A DNA stretch of 64,000 nucleotides from Pomacea canaliculata (lineage: Eukaryota; Mollusca; Gastropoda; Architaenioglossa; Ampullariidae), in assembly GCF_003073045.1 (NCBI RefSeq), contig NC_037593.1, positions 23,803,868 through 23,867,867 on the forward strand, in the 5' to 3' direction. A program made the position numbers and the translations under genes. The notes under the pieces are model-generated. The model ran no database searches. It saw only the letters and a list, made by a program, of their open reading frames with translations, and was not told the origin of the DNA. Numbering within the stretch: position 1 is the stretch's first letter; every line of letters begins with the position of its first letter. Shown here one piece after another: positions 47,301-59,429 of the stretch.

Positions 47301-50300
47301 ACAGTTCATTACCAACACCAACATGAATGATCCCCAAAGTGCATCAAATGGTTGTATACCATTTATTTATGATTTTTTTATGGTAGAGGTTGCAAAAAAA
47401 TCCATTTTTTTAAGCACCTGACACTTGTCCTTTTCTCTGACCTTTAAGGCCCTGCATTACCCTATTCAATGGATTACTGATGAGAAGATGTTTCTAAGGC
47501 ACATTCTGATCAACATTTTTCTCAATGTAAATCACTTTTCAATTCCAGTGATAATAGGTGAGAAGCATTATCCAACACTAAAATATTGTATACAACTTTT
47601 TCAATCTACCAGTCAATAACCTGTAATATTTTGTCATCATTCTGGACAAATTTAAGGGGTGCCTTTCAGTCTCAATTTATTACTGAATGCAGTTCATGTT
47701 TATGGCTGATTTATAATGAGTGACAATATAATGTATAGCCAGAAAAATCTGTAGGACTGTCTGCATTGCCTACAAATGCTAACTCAGCAACATATTTAAT
47801 CTACCTGTAAACGTACTGCATAGCTAGAATAAATTTTAATGACATAACATGCCAAGCATAACTTTTCAGACCTGAATCCAGTTGTGCCAACTTTTTGTGG
47901 CACTGCTAATCTAAATTTAACATAATGAAGCAGTTGAAGAACAACTCTTTGTGGATATATGCATGCGTAGACACCTGTCTATGCAACTTATGACCTGATG
48001 GTACTAAGTAAATGACATCTGCCTTCAGATTAGTTGTATGAGGTGTTGAGATAGGTCAGATTAGGAAGCCTTAGTCTCCACCTAAACCACAGATTTTGTA
48101 GCTCTCCATTTCTAAGACCTCTGTTTTCAGATGTTTTTGGAATTAGATGGATTGTATTCTGATATGATTGTAAATATCAGGGGTACAGAACACTGAAGTT
48201 CTACTGCTCTGCAGTCCAATCTGGAACGTTTCATGAAGCCAGTAATAGCTAATACTTGATGGTTTGAAACCAACTGATGGACTGACTAAACAAACTTCCA
48301 AAATAAGAAATTGACTAAATGGGCTTTGATCCTCAAATGATTGATCCAGACATCTGCCAGACTTGGTGCCAGATACACTGTCCCATTCCAGTTTCAACAT
48401 AAGATCACATTTTTTAAATAATAAATTTCTGACTTGGAATACCTGACTTCATGCTGCTGAACATAAATTAATTCAGGAAATTCTACAAACCTTTTAGTAG
48501 CTTTTTGTATGCGGAGTTATCTTCCAGGCGTAACATCAAGTTGACAAATTCTCGATAACGACGTTTAACACATCCTGTTCGTAGAACTGGTATACCCGTA
48601 TCAGAGAAGTGAAGAGCTTCATACTTTCCACAAAAATAAAGAAAACTTTTTATTTGTACATTGCCCATAAACTCATAGTGCACTGTATAACACTACATAT
48701 TATATACCACTTGTACTTATATACATTTATATTCACAGTTCTCTCTTAGTCTAAGGAGGGTCATGTTACAACATAGAAGTATCATTTTCTGCTAAAACAA
48801 ATAATAAAGATTAAAGTTTTTTCATAAACTAGATCCCCTCATTTACAAACATATCCCCACATATACTCTACAGCAGTATTACATTATTCCCTGAACAATA
48901 CATTCATTTTGACAAGCAATACACTGATGTTACCCACAACAATTTCATGGAACTTAAAATTGATTTATTGAGGAAAAAGTCACTAAAAGTCAATTTTAAT
49001 CAAGCTGTGAGTTCAGCCACAGTAATTTCAATAAACATCTCTACAATACATATACACAGTGTAATAAATCTGTAATCTCACCATAACAAACTTGTTACCA
49101 CATCATTTTACAACAGTATGAATTAAGATGTGACACCACCGATCCCAATCTGGTTCAAGCTTTAGATGAATGGTAATGTGGTCAAATGCTGTCATTAATT
49201 TGTAATTAATTAATTTCACAAGTTTATACATGTAGCCACAGATTTTCCCTCTCTAACATGCGCACACACACACAAAACAGGCAAGCTCAAATAATACTCA
49301 AACAACACCCTCTCCCTACCATACCTCGTATTATTCTTACTATAAAAAAAATGCCCTACCTCAATTTGGTAAAGAGTGAACTGAGAATTGCTGCGGAACT
49401 GTTGGCACGTCATTGTCCAAGCAATGGAGATGTCCTGGAAGATGAAGGAACTATCCAGTGATGGCCCTGACCTTCCATCACTAATCTCCCTGCTCTCCTC
49501 CCCCTCCTCATTCAGGTCAAATGCAACATCTGTGTTTTTCTGATTTTCTTGGGCATTGTTTTCTGTTGGCATAACATCATATGACGACACACCAATTACA
49601 CTGTAGAAGGGGGAAGAGTTGAGGCTCGAGCTTGAGCTCGAGACAATATCATCCTCGTGCTTATCACTTTCATCAGTCACTTGCACAGATGGCACCACTA
49701 ACCCCGTTACAGACTGATCTGTGGAGACTGCACAGGATGTAGTGCTATCAAGAGAACTGAAACTGAAAGCATTATTTTCCAAGTCAGCTGGTGGAGATCC
49801 CAATGATTTTACTTCAGCAGGAGAGAGAGACATTTTCTTAGGTTCAGCTGATGCCTTGCGTATGCGCTGAAAGAATTTGATTAACTGGGTTGGACTAGGT
49901 GTCGTTAGAGTGCCTGGAGAGTGCTTGCCTTGTTCTCTTTCTGTCTCTGAGGACAGAGAGTCACTTGATGGGTCTCTACATCAGTTTTACCTTCTGCTGC
50001 TTGTATCACAATTTTGTCTTGTTTGCTACCAAAGTCTAAAAACTTGTTTGACCTGCTCAGCAGGGGGCTGAGACGCAAAGATTTCAGTTTCTGAACAGAA
50101 GATATATTGTCACTTGATACTTTGCTTGTCCCTTCTTGGCCTTCTTGTTCCATCTTCATTTCACTTGCAATTTCTACCTTTTCTACTTGCTGCTGTTTGG
50201 ATTTTTTAGGCCGAAAGAGATCTTTGAAAGCTCGAAGTTTGGGTCCTAAGGCTGGAACAGTTGTTACAATTTCACCATAAATGTTCTGTCTTTGTTCTGA

Positions 50301-51884
50301 ATATTCACCACTCCCATCAAGAATAACTGAAGATTCAACTGATTCTTGTGCACTCTTTGCAAGATCTAAGTTACCATTTCCAGTTTCATTATTAGAATCA
50401 TCAACACCAGTGGCATCAGACACAACAGGAGTTACAACTGTTGTGTCTGTTATTGAACGGTCATTAGAATGGGACTGATCTGTCATAATTGAAGTAGAAT
50501 CTAGTAGTGTAAACGATGGGCTGCCTTTGATTGCCTCATTCTCCTGTGCAACTTCTGAGCTTTCTTTACCATCTGCCACCCTTCTGCTTTCAGAATCTTT
50601 GTCAGTTTTAGTCTCTCTCACAATTAATTGCAAGGACTCTGTTTGAGAAATGTTCTTCTTTGAGTTTTCCTCCCAGGACTTTTCTTGTGAAAATCCCTGA
50701 CTTGATACTGGCTGTCTGCCTGCTGCACATTCAACATATTTGTTTGGTTCAAGCTTCATCGTATCTAATTTGCTGTCCAGCGACTCCATATGAGAACTTT
50801 CTGGGTTTTTTTGGCATGTATGTAACTGGGACTTAACTTTGCTAACCTCATCATCAATCAGCTGCCTCATAACATCATCACTCAGAATGACATTATCCCC
50901 ATTGTATGTTAGTCTTATCAAAAGTTCATAGAGTCGGTCGGGTGTGCTCAGCATTTCCATTACTGGAAGTACAACATTCATGGACAAAACTTCAGTAAGA
51001 AAAATCACCGTACTTCTGGTTGACGTAACATCTGGAGCACAAGTACCCATCAAAATCACTTTTGTTACTGCACGCAAGTATTGCCGTTCTGATTCTGCGC
51101 TCTCAAGTGCGTAGTGAAGCTGGAACTTTTCCTGAAACACTTCCTCCACCACCGTCCACCAATCATGATCCATCTCATCCTTTCCATCGTTGTATGTTGA
51201 CTTTTCAGAATGACTATCCTCAACACACATATAGAATGATGCCAGGTGTTGTTGATAGGAATCAACAAGTTCTGAGACAGTCTCGTGAGCAGACAGTCGT
51301 GAAATACGTTCCACAACATTGTGGATGGCTTTGAACAGAAACACCCGTGAGTCTTTCGGAAATTGTGGGTTGTAGCTGAATTTGTGATACCATACGTGCA
51401 CAAAGTCTCTAATTATGAGCAACGCTATTGAATTGAGCTCTAATCGAATGGCTTTATTGAAAATACCGCTAAAACTTGATTCTCCGTCGACGTCCAGGTC
51501 AGGTATTGCTGGAGAAGCGATCGACTCGCTGCGGGCTCGCAGTTCTGTACATGGTTCATGGCTCTCCGAGTTCTGTATACGATGTTTGATCCCCTTCAGA
51601 GTTTCGATCAATTGAAATAGCTTCTCTAGATGCTGTGCTATTGGCTCTGTATCCGAGTGTGACACATCGATTGATAGTATCCAGTTTGTAGCTTTGATTG
51701 TCAACACAATACTGACAATCAATAACACAAACAGACCATACTGACCAAACAAAACAGCTGCAAAAGCGCCTGCAACGATGATTATTATCAGTTTCTGTGT
51801 AGATGTATAACGGTTCCATTTACAAAATTCTCGAATAAAGTTTGCTACTCTTTGAATCACTATCGATTCTTCTGTCAGAGACAT
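41310..51884 (-). CDS. SNX19: Sorting nexin 19
   Basis: Nine exons (51884-49360, 48623-48491, 46598-46502, 45614-45489, 45146-44970, 44608-44413, 43071-42909, 42106-41922, 41401-41310) give about 1,231 residues. Order: two hydrophobic segments (about residues 32-64) likely anchoring it to the ER; a PXA domain (about 135-330; LLIIRDFVHVWYHKF); a long disordered linker; a PX domain (from about 815; VKRRYREFVNLMLRLED, KGPKRWVSLPF, ELREFLAY); and a C-terminal nexin domain (LRENVWPGG). The order and motifs match vertebrate SNX19, which acts at membrane contact sites and in endolysosomal positioning. Two single-base frame changes are needed: one between 49,905 and 49,980 in exon 1, one in exon 3 near 46,535-46,545. 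Outside these the protein is well conserved, so I favour sequence errors over a pseudogene. The exon 8 edge and the exon 9 acceptor region are tandemly duplicated. Confidence 0.92.
41400..41480. repeat. 40-bp duplication over the SNX19 last-exon acceptor
   Basis: ACCTGCAA followed by TAAATACT-GCTG-TCAGTCACAA occurs at about 41,400 and again at about 41,441. On the minus strand both copies contain a TTGCAG acceptor; the first copy is the one used by exon 9. Confidence 0.65.
42058..42362. repeat. Tandem duplication of the 5' edge of SNX19 exon 8
   Basis: Bases from about 42,060 to 42,216 are repeated, diverged, at about 42,219-42,361. The segment holds the start of exon 8 and part of intron 7. 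In the second copy the coding sense still reads WLCNSVSSLTTEEK. The acceptor AG has become AA, so that copy should not be spliced in. Confidence 0.75.
43698..43872. mobile_element. 175-bp MITE with terminal inverted repeats
   Basis: The ends are CAGGGCTTCTGCT and AGCAGAAGCCCTG, with an imperfect inner hairpin rich in GGGGTCCC/GGGACCCC blocks. Five bases, ATCTT, are duplicated at 43,693-43,697 and 43,873-43,877. It lies in the SNX19 intron between exons 6 and 7. It has no coding capacity. Confidence 0.8.
44196..44226. repeat. Tc1/mariner-like terminus
   Basis: TGGACCAAAAGTATCTGGAC resembles the reverse of the widespread Tc1/mariner end TGTCCAGATACTTTTGG. Only one end was seen. It lies in a SNX19 intron. 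Confidence 0.4.
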
Positions 51885-54829
51885 ATTGTTAAAGTCATGG
51901 TGCTAGTTTAACGTGTGTAGCACTCGAAATGCATACTCCTTTTAATGTGGTCCTCCATGTTGGAAAGTCGCTGTACTCGCCGGATCATGTGACAGTCATG
52001 TGATGACTAACCCACTAGACGTCTGCTCGTTTTCATTGGTAACAGTGGTAAGGCGGCCTGAAAGGGAAAACCGCGATTTCAACCTATATAACTGTGGTTA
52101 TACTGAATCTTCATGCCTAGCGGACAGTATTTAAGGTTAATGGATTCCTTTGGGTAATGCTTATTTTATAACGTTGACATTTTCGAAGACACGCTGTCGG
52201 ACGGAAAAGATCAGATAGAGAAGTGAGGACCAGATCAAGTCCCTTAATGTCCATCTACACATCGATTACTTCTAGACGAGACCAACAGACATTGTACTTG
52301 AGATAGTCGATCCCTTGTCTATCTAGATATCGATTACTTCTACTAGACGAGACCATGAGACGATGAATTTGTTGAAAGGGAAAGGTCGACATACCGCGTT
52401 TAACAGTTTCTGCACAGCGTAACGTTCTGCTTGGGTGCAGACTGATATGATCAATGTTGTAATTATCAGTTGCTGTCTCTTGAAAACATCTCGTAATTGG
52501 TCCCGTCATACTGTCAAAGAACTAAAATAATTTTGATAATGTTTTTATTATATTTATGCATAGTTCAGTGTACGTCGCAGCAATTTATAAGATGTACAAT
52601 GTCAAAATGAAATATTTACCATTAGCTGTAGGTGATAAAAAGCATTTTAAAATATGCATAGTTGTGGCCAAATGTGTTCATCCATGTAGCATTTCTATTA
52701 ATTAGAAATTAATCAAATTTTAACAGATTACAGGCTTTATTTAATGTTACTTTTTCTTTTATATACATACATATGCACACTATATTTATGTTATATATAC
52801 ACATGCATACACGTACACTTGAGATTGATAAATGCTATTGCAATTTTTGTTGTTGATAGATTATTTATGGTGAGCATGAAAAGTATATTTGAATATTTCT
52901 TCATTCAACTCTTAATATTATCAAAAGTACTGAAAGGTACATGCTATACTTCCTCTTTAAGAATATATAAGCAGGTATATGCATTGATTACCTAATGACC
53001 AGCATTGTGTACATTAAGGTATTTTATAAGGTATTACTAATAAGGTAAAAATTGAAACTTTTTGTGGGATATTATGCATGTTTTTAATAGGACACCAAAA
53101 GAGATTCACTCCACTTAATGGAAACACTCAAAAACATTCACCAAAATATTATATTCTTTCCTTGGCATTTCTCAAGAACACAAATAAAGCTACATCTGAA
53201 ATTTCATGCATGCCTCAAAATATGACTAAAAATAAACATATAAATCAACTTTTTATCAGCATTCTATTTCACTTCACATAATCTCCAATTTCAAATCCTT
53301 AAAATATCTAAAGACAGGCAGAAAACAATGTATTTAGATTTTCTGCAGACTTCTGGTTAAAGAAAGGTGAACACTCTACAAAGGGTTAGGGGGCTAAAGT
53401 TCATTCAAAAACAAGTTTCATCATGCTAACAAAACACACAAATTTTCAAATTGAGGGAAATGGTATGTCAACCTGTTATTCCATGAATATGTATATATGT
53501 GTCCGTGGTTATTCACCCTTTTTCCTTCTTTGCCCAATTTCTTGAAAGATACATTTTTTGTTTAATAAGATAGAAGCTTCTTTATTTGGTAAGTCATCCA
53601 GGGTTGGTATTCATATGATGTCTGCAACTATTGACCTCATAAAAGTTGCTCAATGCAAAACAAAGAAAAACTGTCAGTCATACACATATTTTTGTAAGTC
53701 AGTTTCTTCATGCTTATATACTCATTACACACACACACACACAAAATCAACCAGAAATGTACCTGAAACCTGAAGAAAGGACATGACTAGTCCATAACCA
53801 ACCTTTACTGGATCAACTGGTCATATGCCCATAAGGCTAGGCTATCCCTATCAGTGAAAACAAACATGACTACATCCACATAGGTTGTTTCTGTGAAGAA
53901 AAAGATCTGCCTCCTTAAAGGTTCTTTTTAATTCAACAGGTATGAATAAAGTTAGGCAACGTTTTTATATAACTGTTGTGTAAAGTTGCCTAACTTGGTC
54001 AAATATTCACCCATATATGTCTAATTAAGAAGGACCTTTAGCTGAACTAACCTGAGAGTTTGCAGATCAAAGTCATGGCTCAAACAACAAATATACCACA
54101 CAAAATTATTTACAATTCAGCACCAATGTTTCAATGATGAAGCGTGCATAGGAAATTTACATAGGAACGATATAAGTGATACATTTCAATAACAGCTTAT
54201 AACAAAAGCAACAATATATCAACAACAACCATTTCTCAAAACTTCAAACCACCTTCATGCTGCACTCTTTCATGACAGAGAATAATTTAAATAGCAAATA
54301 TTTCTGTCTGGCGTTTAGCTCAGGTATGTTTTGGGGGCAGCAATGATTGACTCAGCTTCTGAAACAGCAAACAACAAGCAACAGTATTTAAATAAAAAAA
54401 GAATACCCAGTTACTCTTCCTCAACTTAGCATTTTTACTGGATGTTTCTCTTTGGGGTTTTATAACAGTTATTGCTTTAATAACACAGATCAGTGCACAC
54501 ATGAAAAATTACAGAAAATTTGGTAAACTGCACAATGGTGTTCATAAGTACTGCCTTGATCAATTTTTACAGTCACTTTCTAGAAAAGTCTGTTTTTCAT
54601 GATTATGTAGCACAATATCCACTACTGATGACTGGCTATTAGTTTCTGAAGTTTTGCTTCATTTTAAATCATACATTGACTGAACCAATCTTTACACAGC
54701 ACCTTCATAGACTCACAACTTTCTTATATCAGGTAGATCAAAATACCAGGCACTATACATCTGTCTAAATATCCCATGCAACAACTTCAGCATAAGTAGT
54801 GCCACATTTTGTCAAAACACTTCAATAGT
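51885..54829. other. Intergenic sequence between SNX19 and the CULT gene
   Basis: The SNX19 promoter should lie just right of 51,884; no TATA box is obvious. A motif of about 22 bases (CGATTACTTCTAGACGAGAC) recurs with small changes at about 52,262 and 52,330. The rest is AT-rich with short CA and TA microsatellites. The left part of the stretch ending at 54,829 is presumably the 3' UTR of the CULT gene. Confidence 0.45.
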
Positions 54830-57800
54830 TTAGAGAAATTTCTTGCCTTGTTCATGAAGCAGATTTCCTAAAATGAGTCCAATAAACTGCTGCATGTAAT
54901 TAGTTCTATGCATTGAATCGCTCATCACAGATGTACTAACAGGTTTGAACACCCTGCAATACATAAATTATTTGATTATTGTGCATCCCTCTATTCTAAA
55001 TTAAAATTTATTCACCAAAAAATCTAACAAGGTTTGAAGAAAAAAAGAATCATTAACTAGCATCATTTTAAAGAAATCTCACTCTCTCTTTTTTTCTCTC
55101 TCATGCTGCTTCTATGCATTTATGCTGAGAATCTCAGATGACAATTTCATATACCATCCTAAATGATATCCACAGCGAGGACAAACAGCTATTGTCCAGG
55201 TAAAACCAGGAAACCAGGAATCAGCTAAGTGAGGCTGCAACACGAGCCAATCATACATTGTTAAAATAATTTATTACAAATAAATAACTTATATAGCACC
55301 AAATCTTGGCAGGCTGATAGAGAATACCATAGGAGGCAATATATGTATCCAGCAGATGCTCCCACTTTGCTCAATTCATTACAATTAAAATATATGTATT
55401 GCAATTTATTATTATGTATTACAAACTACTTTTACCTGCAAGATGCATAGCTAATCAGTATAATAGCCATAGGGAACATGAAATTACTTTGTCAGATGTC
55501 TTCATGGCCTTGTCTGATCATGTGCCATGATATAGTCTTAGTTACTGGCATGGCTTTAAATATAAACATTGTCTGATCATGCCTATCAGAGCTACTCTAT
55601 CATCCATGATGATCTCTTCCATCAGCTAATGCTGATTTTCATGAGCCACAAATTAGATAGCAGAATTTCAGCCAACTTTCCTTCTTCTTAGGCTCTGGAA
55701 TTTGGAATCTCCTGCCTCTTTCTCTTTAAACTGTGATTATGTTTAAAGTTTTTACATCCAGTTTCAAAACACCTAATTATTTTTGTCAAAACTGAGAAAA
55801 TGAGGAATAAAGGAAGATGGGTTTGGGGAGCCTTTACCCTTCTTGTTTACCTGTTCAACTTCTTGCACATCTGCTTCAGAAGATGTGATCAGTTCAAAAT
55901 ATTTTCCTGTAAATATCAATAAAAAAAAATGATCTGATAAATCTGAAACAAACAAAGCAATTGTTACTGCTGACCAGGATGATATATGCACATCAAGAAT
56001 AAGATACAGCAAATAACAGCTCAAATGACATTGAAAACGAAGACTTAAATTTTTTTCCCCAGAAAATAGGAAAATAAACCCTATATCAAACCGCATTCTA
56101 ATACTCTTTCTCTCAAAAATAGTGCTTTCTAGGGAAGATTAAATACCTTGTGGATTTTTAAACAGCTGTATAAGTACACCTTTTGCACCAGCAAGTGTAT
56201 CATTTCGTTGTCTGTGTGCCAATTGACTTGGAATTTTTACTAGGCTGTCTGCTCTTGTTACTTCCAGTCCACAATGTCTACAGAGCAGGAAACCTAATCA
56301 CAAAAAGAGATGGAGGATAAGGTGAGGATATAAGTAACAAAATTAATCTAACCTTTCAAAACAGCCTCAAAGCTGCTGGGAAACAAAGTTTAGCAAATTA
56401 AAGACAAGGAGACATATGCTAGTCTAGCAAGTCAGCGACAAGTACACAGGTCAAGAGAAAACATGCCCAGCCTTTCTCAACCTTTTCTTATTACCCTGGA
56501 GGGGAGAGGGACAAGCAACTAAGGCTATATCATGTCAAGGCAACCACCCCTGTAAACAGATACCACATGCAGAGAAAGAACAGTGTGACAGAGATGAGAG
56601 AGCTGAACCCTGGACAGCCAGCCTTCACCAAATTGGTGACAGGTGCTAACCATTGCAGGACCGGGCTGCCTGACTCTGGAGAGACTGTGTTAATTATTTT
56701 CAGATTCTAAAAAACCTTCTGCAGGAAAAAAAAATCATACAGCTCATTCTATGGTAGTATGATCAACAAATTGTAGATATAATAATTGATATAATTATGC
56801 TGCAAGTACAATTGCAATTCACTTATCTGCCACAGATGAGACACAGGCAGTGAAATAAATGGTTTGAAGGTTTAAATTCTTTATCACTTACCCACATTGT
56901 CTATGTGTGACTATGGATAGCAATGCTCAAAAGTGAAGTTTTTTTAAAAATGATCTCATGGAACATGAGCAACTTTTCATGGAACTCTTGGTTTCTACAT
57001 AACTCTGATTTGAAAAAAAAAGGTTGCTTAAGTCTGTTGAAGACCATGTGTGTTGGAAGAGAGAATAGAATAGTAGGAAATATTAAATAAAGAAGTGAGC
57101 AATGTAAACAATGAGAGGTAGGTCTCAGAATAAGACTAATATGAAGATATGGGGAACTAAAATTAGCCAAGCCCATTTAAAATTCATTTGCACAAATAAA
57201 AATAGAACAGCTCAAGTTTCAAAGCAAAATTAATTACTATAACAATTCTCCTGTTAATTAAAAAATGATCATGCTGGAGATCCTACCAAACAGAGAAAGA
57301 CTACAGCTGTGCAGTTTGACATCAGAAATGCACAAGTTTCATGGATACAAAACCTTCTGCTCTCATAAAAATCTATCATCATTCAAAAGCGCCCTAAGCT
57401 GCATCACAGGCAATGCAAACGAATAAGCTAAATGTTACAAAACATAATTATCGGCTGCATCTCTAGATGAAAATATTGTGATAAAATAATTAGTTAATAA
57501 GTTAATGAAACCTTGGCTTTAAAAAGTGCTTTTGGTGCCATCTGACAAATTACATAGCCGATTATCAACTTCATATATCTGTTAAAATTTTGCCTCTACC
57601 ACAATGTTCTCTTAAAGTTGTGCATGTGTGCACAGATCATGCAGTAGCAAAGAGTATTCAAGTTTCCAACGCACACAAACACCTACATTGGAGGGGAAAA
57701 CCCACTAATGTGGTTGACAACCTTTGTTTCTCTGTATGCAGTTCACAGATGCATTTTTTTCTTTCCTCACACCTTCCATTACCAACACTTCCTATTATTA

Positions 57801-58624
57801 GTATATAGAGATATCACAAAAATATTCTCTTTGTTTTTGGTCTATCAATTATTGCTTTGGTTTTCCTTCATGGACAGTCTTCTGTTTATTCCATATGTTA
57901 AAAATGCAAACATTCATTTTCAAGCATGATGCCTTTTTCCCTCCAACAAAATCACACAAACCATCCCTCGACCATTTGTGTTGACTGTGAAAACTTTAGT
58001 GCATAATTCCTCCTACCCGTTGGGTAGTTGCTGGCACAGAGTAAAACAACCAACCAACCCTGTATCCTACCCGTTGGAGGGTATACTGTTCTCTGTACAA
58101 AGCTAAATGAATAAAATCTAGCATCAACGAATCTTTTCGTCAACGAATCTTTCGGGTGGTGAGGGAGATATGAAGTGGGGAGGGGAGATGCATGTGAGGG
58201 TGAATGGAAAAAAGTTTTAACTAAACCTTGGAAACTGAAAGCATGTGACTTTGCTGCCCTGAAAATATCGATCGTAAAAGACAGGATCTGCGCCTAACCT
58301 GCTCACGACACAGGACTGAATCTTGTGTGTGTGTGTGTGCTATTTGTTCACTTTACACACCACACTTGAACAGTAACCGTTGCTGCTGACGCCGAACAAA
58401 AGCTTAAAATGTGATAAGCATATGGATTTGATGAAACATCCATGCAGTCTAATCACACCCTTTCACTTTGAAGCTACATATAATGGCCATGCAGTCACAC
58501 CTTCAAAGTGGTCAGCAGTGTTGCACATTGTGCTTGCAAGCAGTTGCGCCAGACAAACAACGTACAGCATCTCTATCGAACTAGCCAGCATTGCAGACGC
58601 CCTGCAAGACCAGGGCGCAGACAT
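54830..58624 (-). CDS. Secreted single-domain CULT (cereblon-like) protein
   Basis: Five exons (58624 or 58591-58501, 56293-56147, 55906-55851, 55234-55155, 54953-54830) join in perfect phase. Starting at 58,591 gives 165 residues; the ATG at 58,624 adds 11. A hydrophobic signal peptide (MLYVVCLAQLLAS) is followed directly by a CULT domain, the ligand-binding domain of cereblon. It shows the zinc pairs CRHC and CPRC, the NPQGKYFELIT strand, and SWFPGFTW with HLGW. The last two place three tryptophans as in the cereblon drug pocket (W380, W386, W400 in human). There is no LON domain or DDB1-binding region, so it is not cereblon. Secreted single-CULT proteins are known in animals, but their role is not established. 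The C-terminal 40 residues are helical and unlike cereblon. Head-to-head with the HDBP-like gene about 0.8 kb away. Confidence 0.82.
55527..55557 (+). repeat. Short SINE 3' fragment
   Basis: TGCCATGATATAGTCTTAGT and following bases match the 3' part of the SINE at 27,176. Confidence 0.5.
56500..56672 (-). repeat. tRNA-like SINE copy
   Basis: The minus strand reads CCTGCAATGGTTAGCACCTG, then TCACCAATTTGGTGAAGG, then GTCCAGGGTTCAGC (box-B-like), then the same body and end as at 27,176. It lies in intron 1 of the CULT gene. Confidence 0.8.
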
Positions 58625-59429
58625 TATGGCAGGTGAATTGTGGGAAAAGCAGCGCGAGCGGCAAAGTTGTGACCGAGTTTTCCCCGCCCCCATTTTGTTC
58701 CTAGCTGTTCCGTTTACCGTACTTGATTGACGATACGATTGCATTGTTTTTATGTTCAACTAGTAAAACATATGTGATATTAACTTTTGATAATATAAAC
58801 TAAATGCTTATATTTCTAGTACTTTATAATATATTAAGTCACATTGTTTACTGTCATATCTATAGAAGTACCATACATATTGTTTTTTTAAAAAAAATGT
58901 GACGCTGTTGAAGTCAGCACCGGTATAGATATCAGGACATTAATTCTTTACTATCAAAAGTACTTTATTTTTGAGACAAAATTTTAAATTGCAATAGCAG
59001 ACGGTGCACATACTCAATTTCAACCCTGTTAGATGAAAAATGTGCAGAAAGCTTTCGTCTGACTAAAACAGAAAATCGGTGGCAACTGTACCAAACTTGC
59101 GCTGACCTTTGCACTCAACTTTCAACCTTCAAGTTGAGTGGCAGCTACGGAGAGCTAGCCAACCAAACCCAGGAGGTGTGGCTAGGCCGCCCAACTAGAC
59201 TACGTTCTGCTGATCATGTGGCCGTGTTGACGTTGCGCGAAAGCTCCGCCTTTGCCAGCACCAAAACAAACCGGCGCAGTTCGCCGGCATTTGGTTTACA
59301 TCCAGTGGTACTGCTGCGGGACGTCAGCGATTGCTGTTGCATACCTGCGCATTTGGAAAATTGGGGAAAGACGCCAACTTTAATTTTCATTGTAATTGTT
59401 ACCTTGATCTCATGATCACTTAATAAGTT
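58625..59429. promoter_or_regulatory. Region between the divergent CULT and HDBP-like genes
   Basis: About 800 bases separate the two start codons. The right half (59,100-59,430) becomes GC- and CpG-richer, as expected for a promoter. No TATA box stands out. The open frames at 59,134-59,564 on both strands look like by-products of this composition. Confidence 0.4.

Noticed and set aside
54830-58624. Calling the CULT gene cereblon (CRBN)
   Set aside because: There is no LON or DDB1-binding region, exon 1 encodes a signal peptide, and the total length is about 165 residues.
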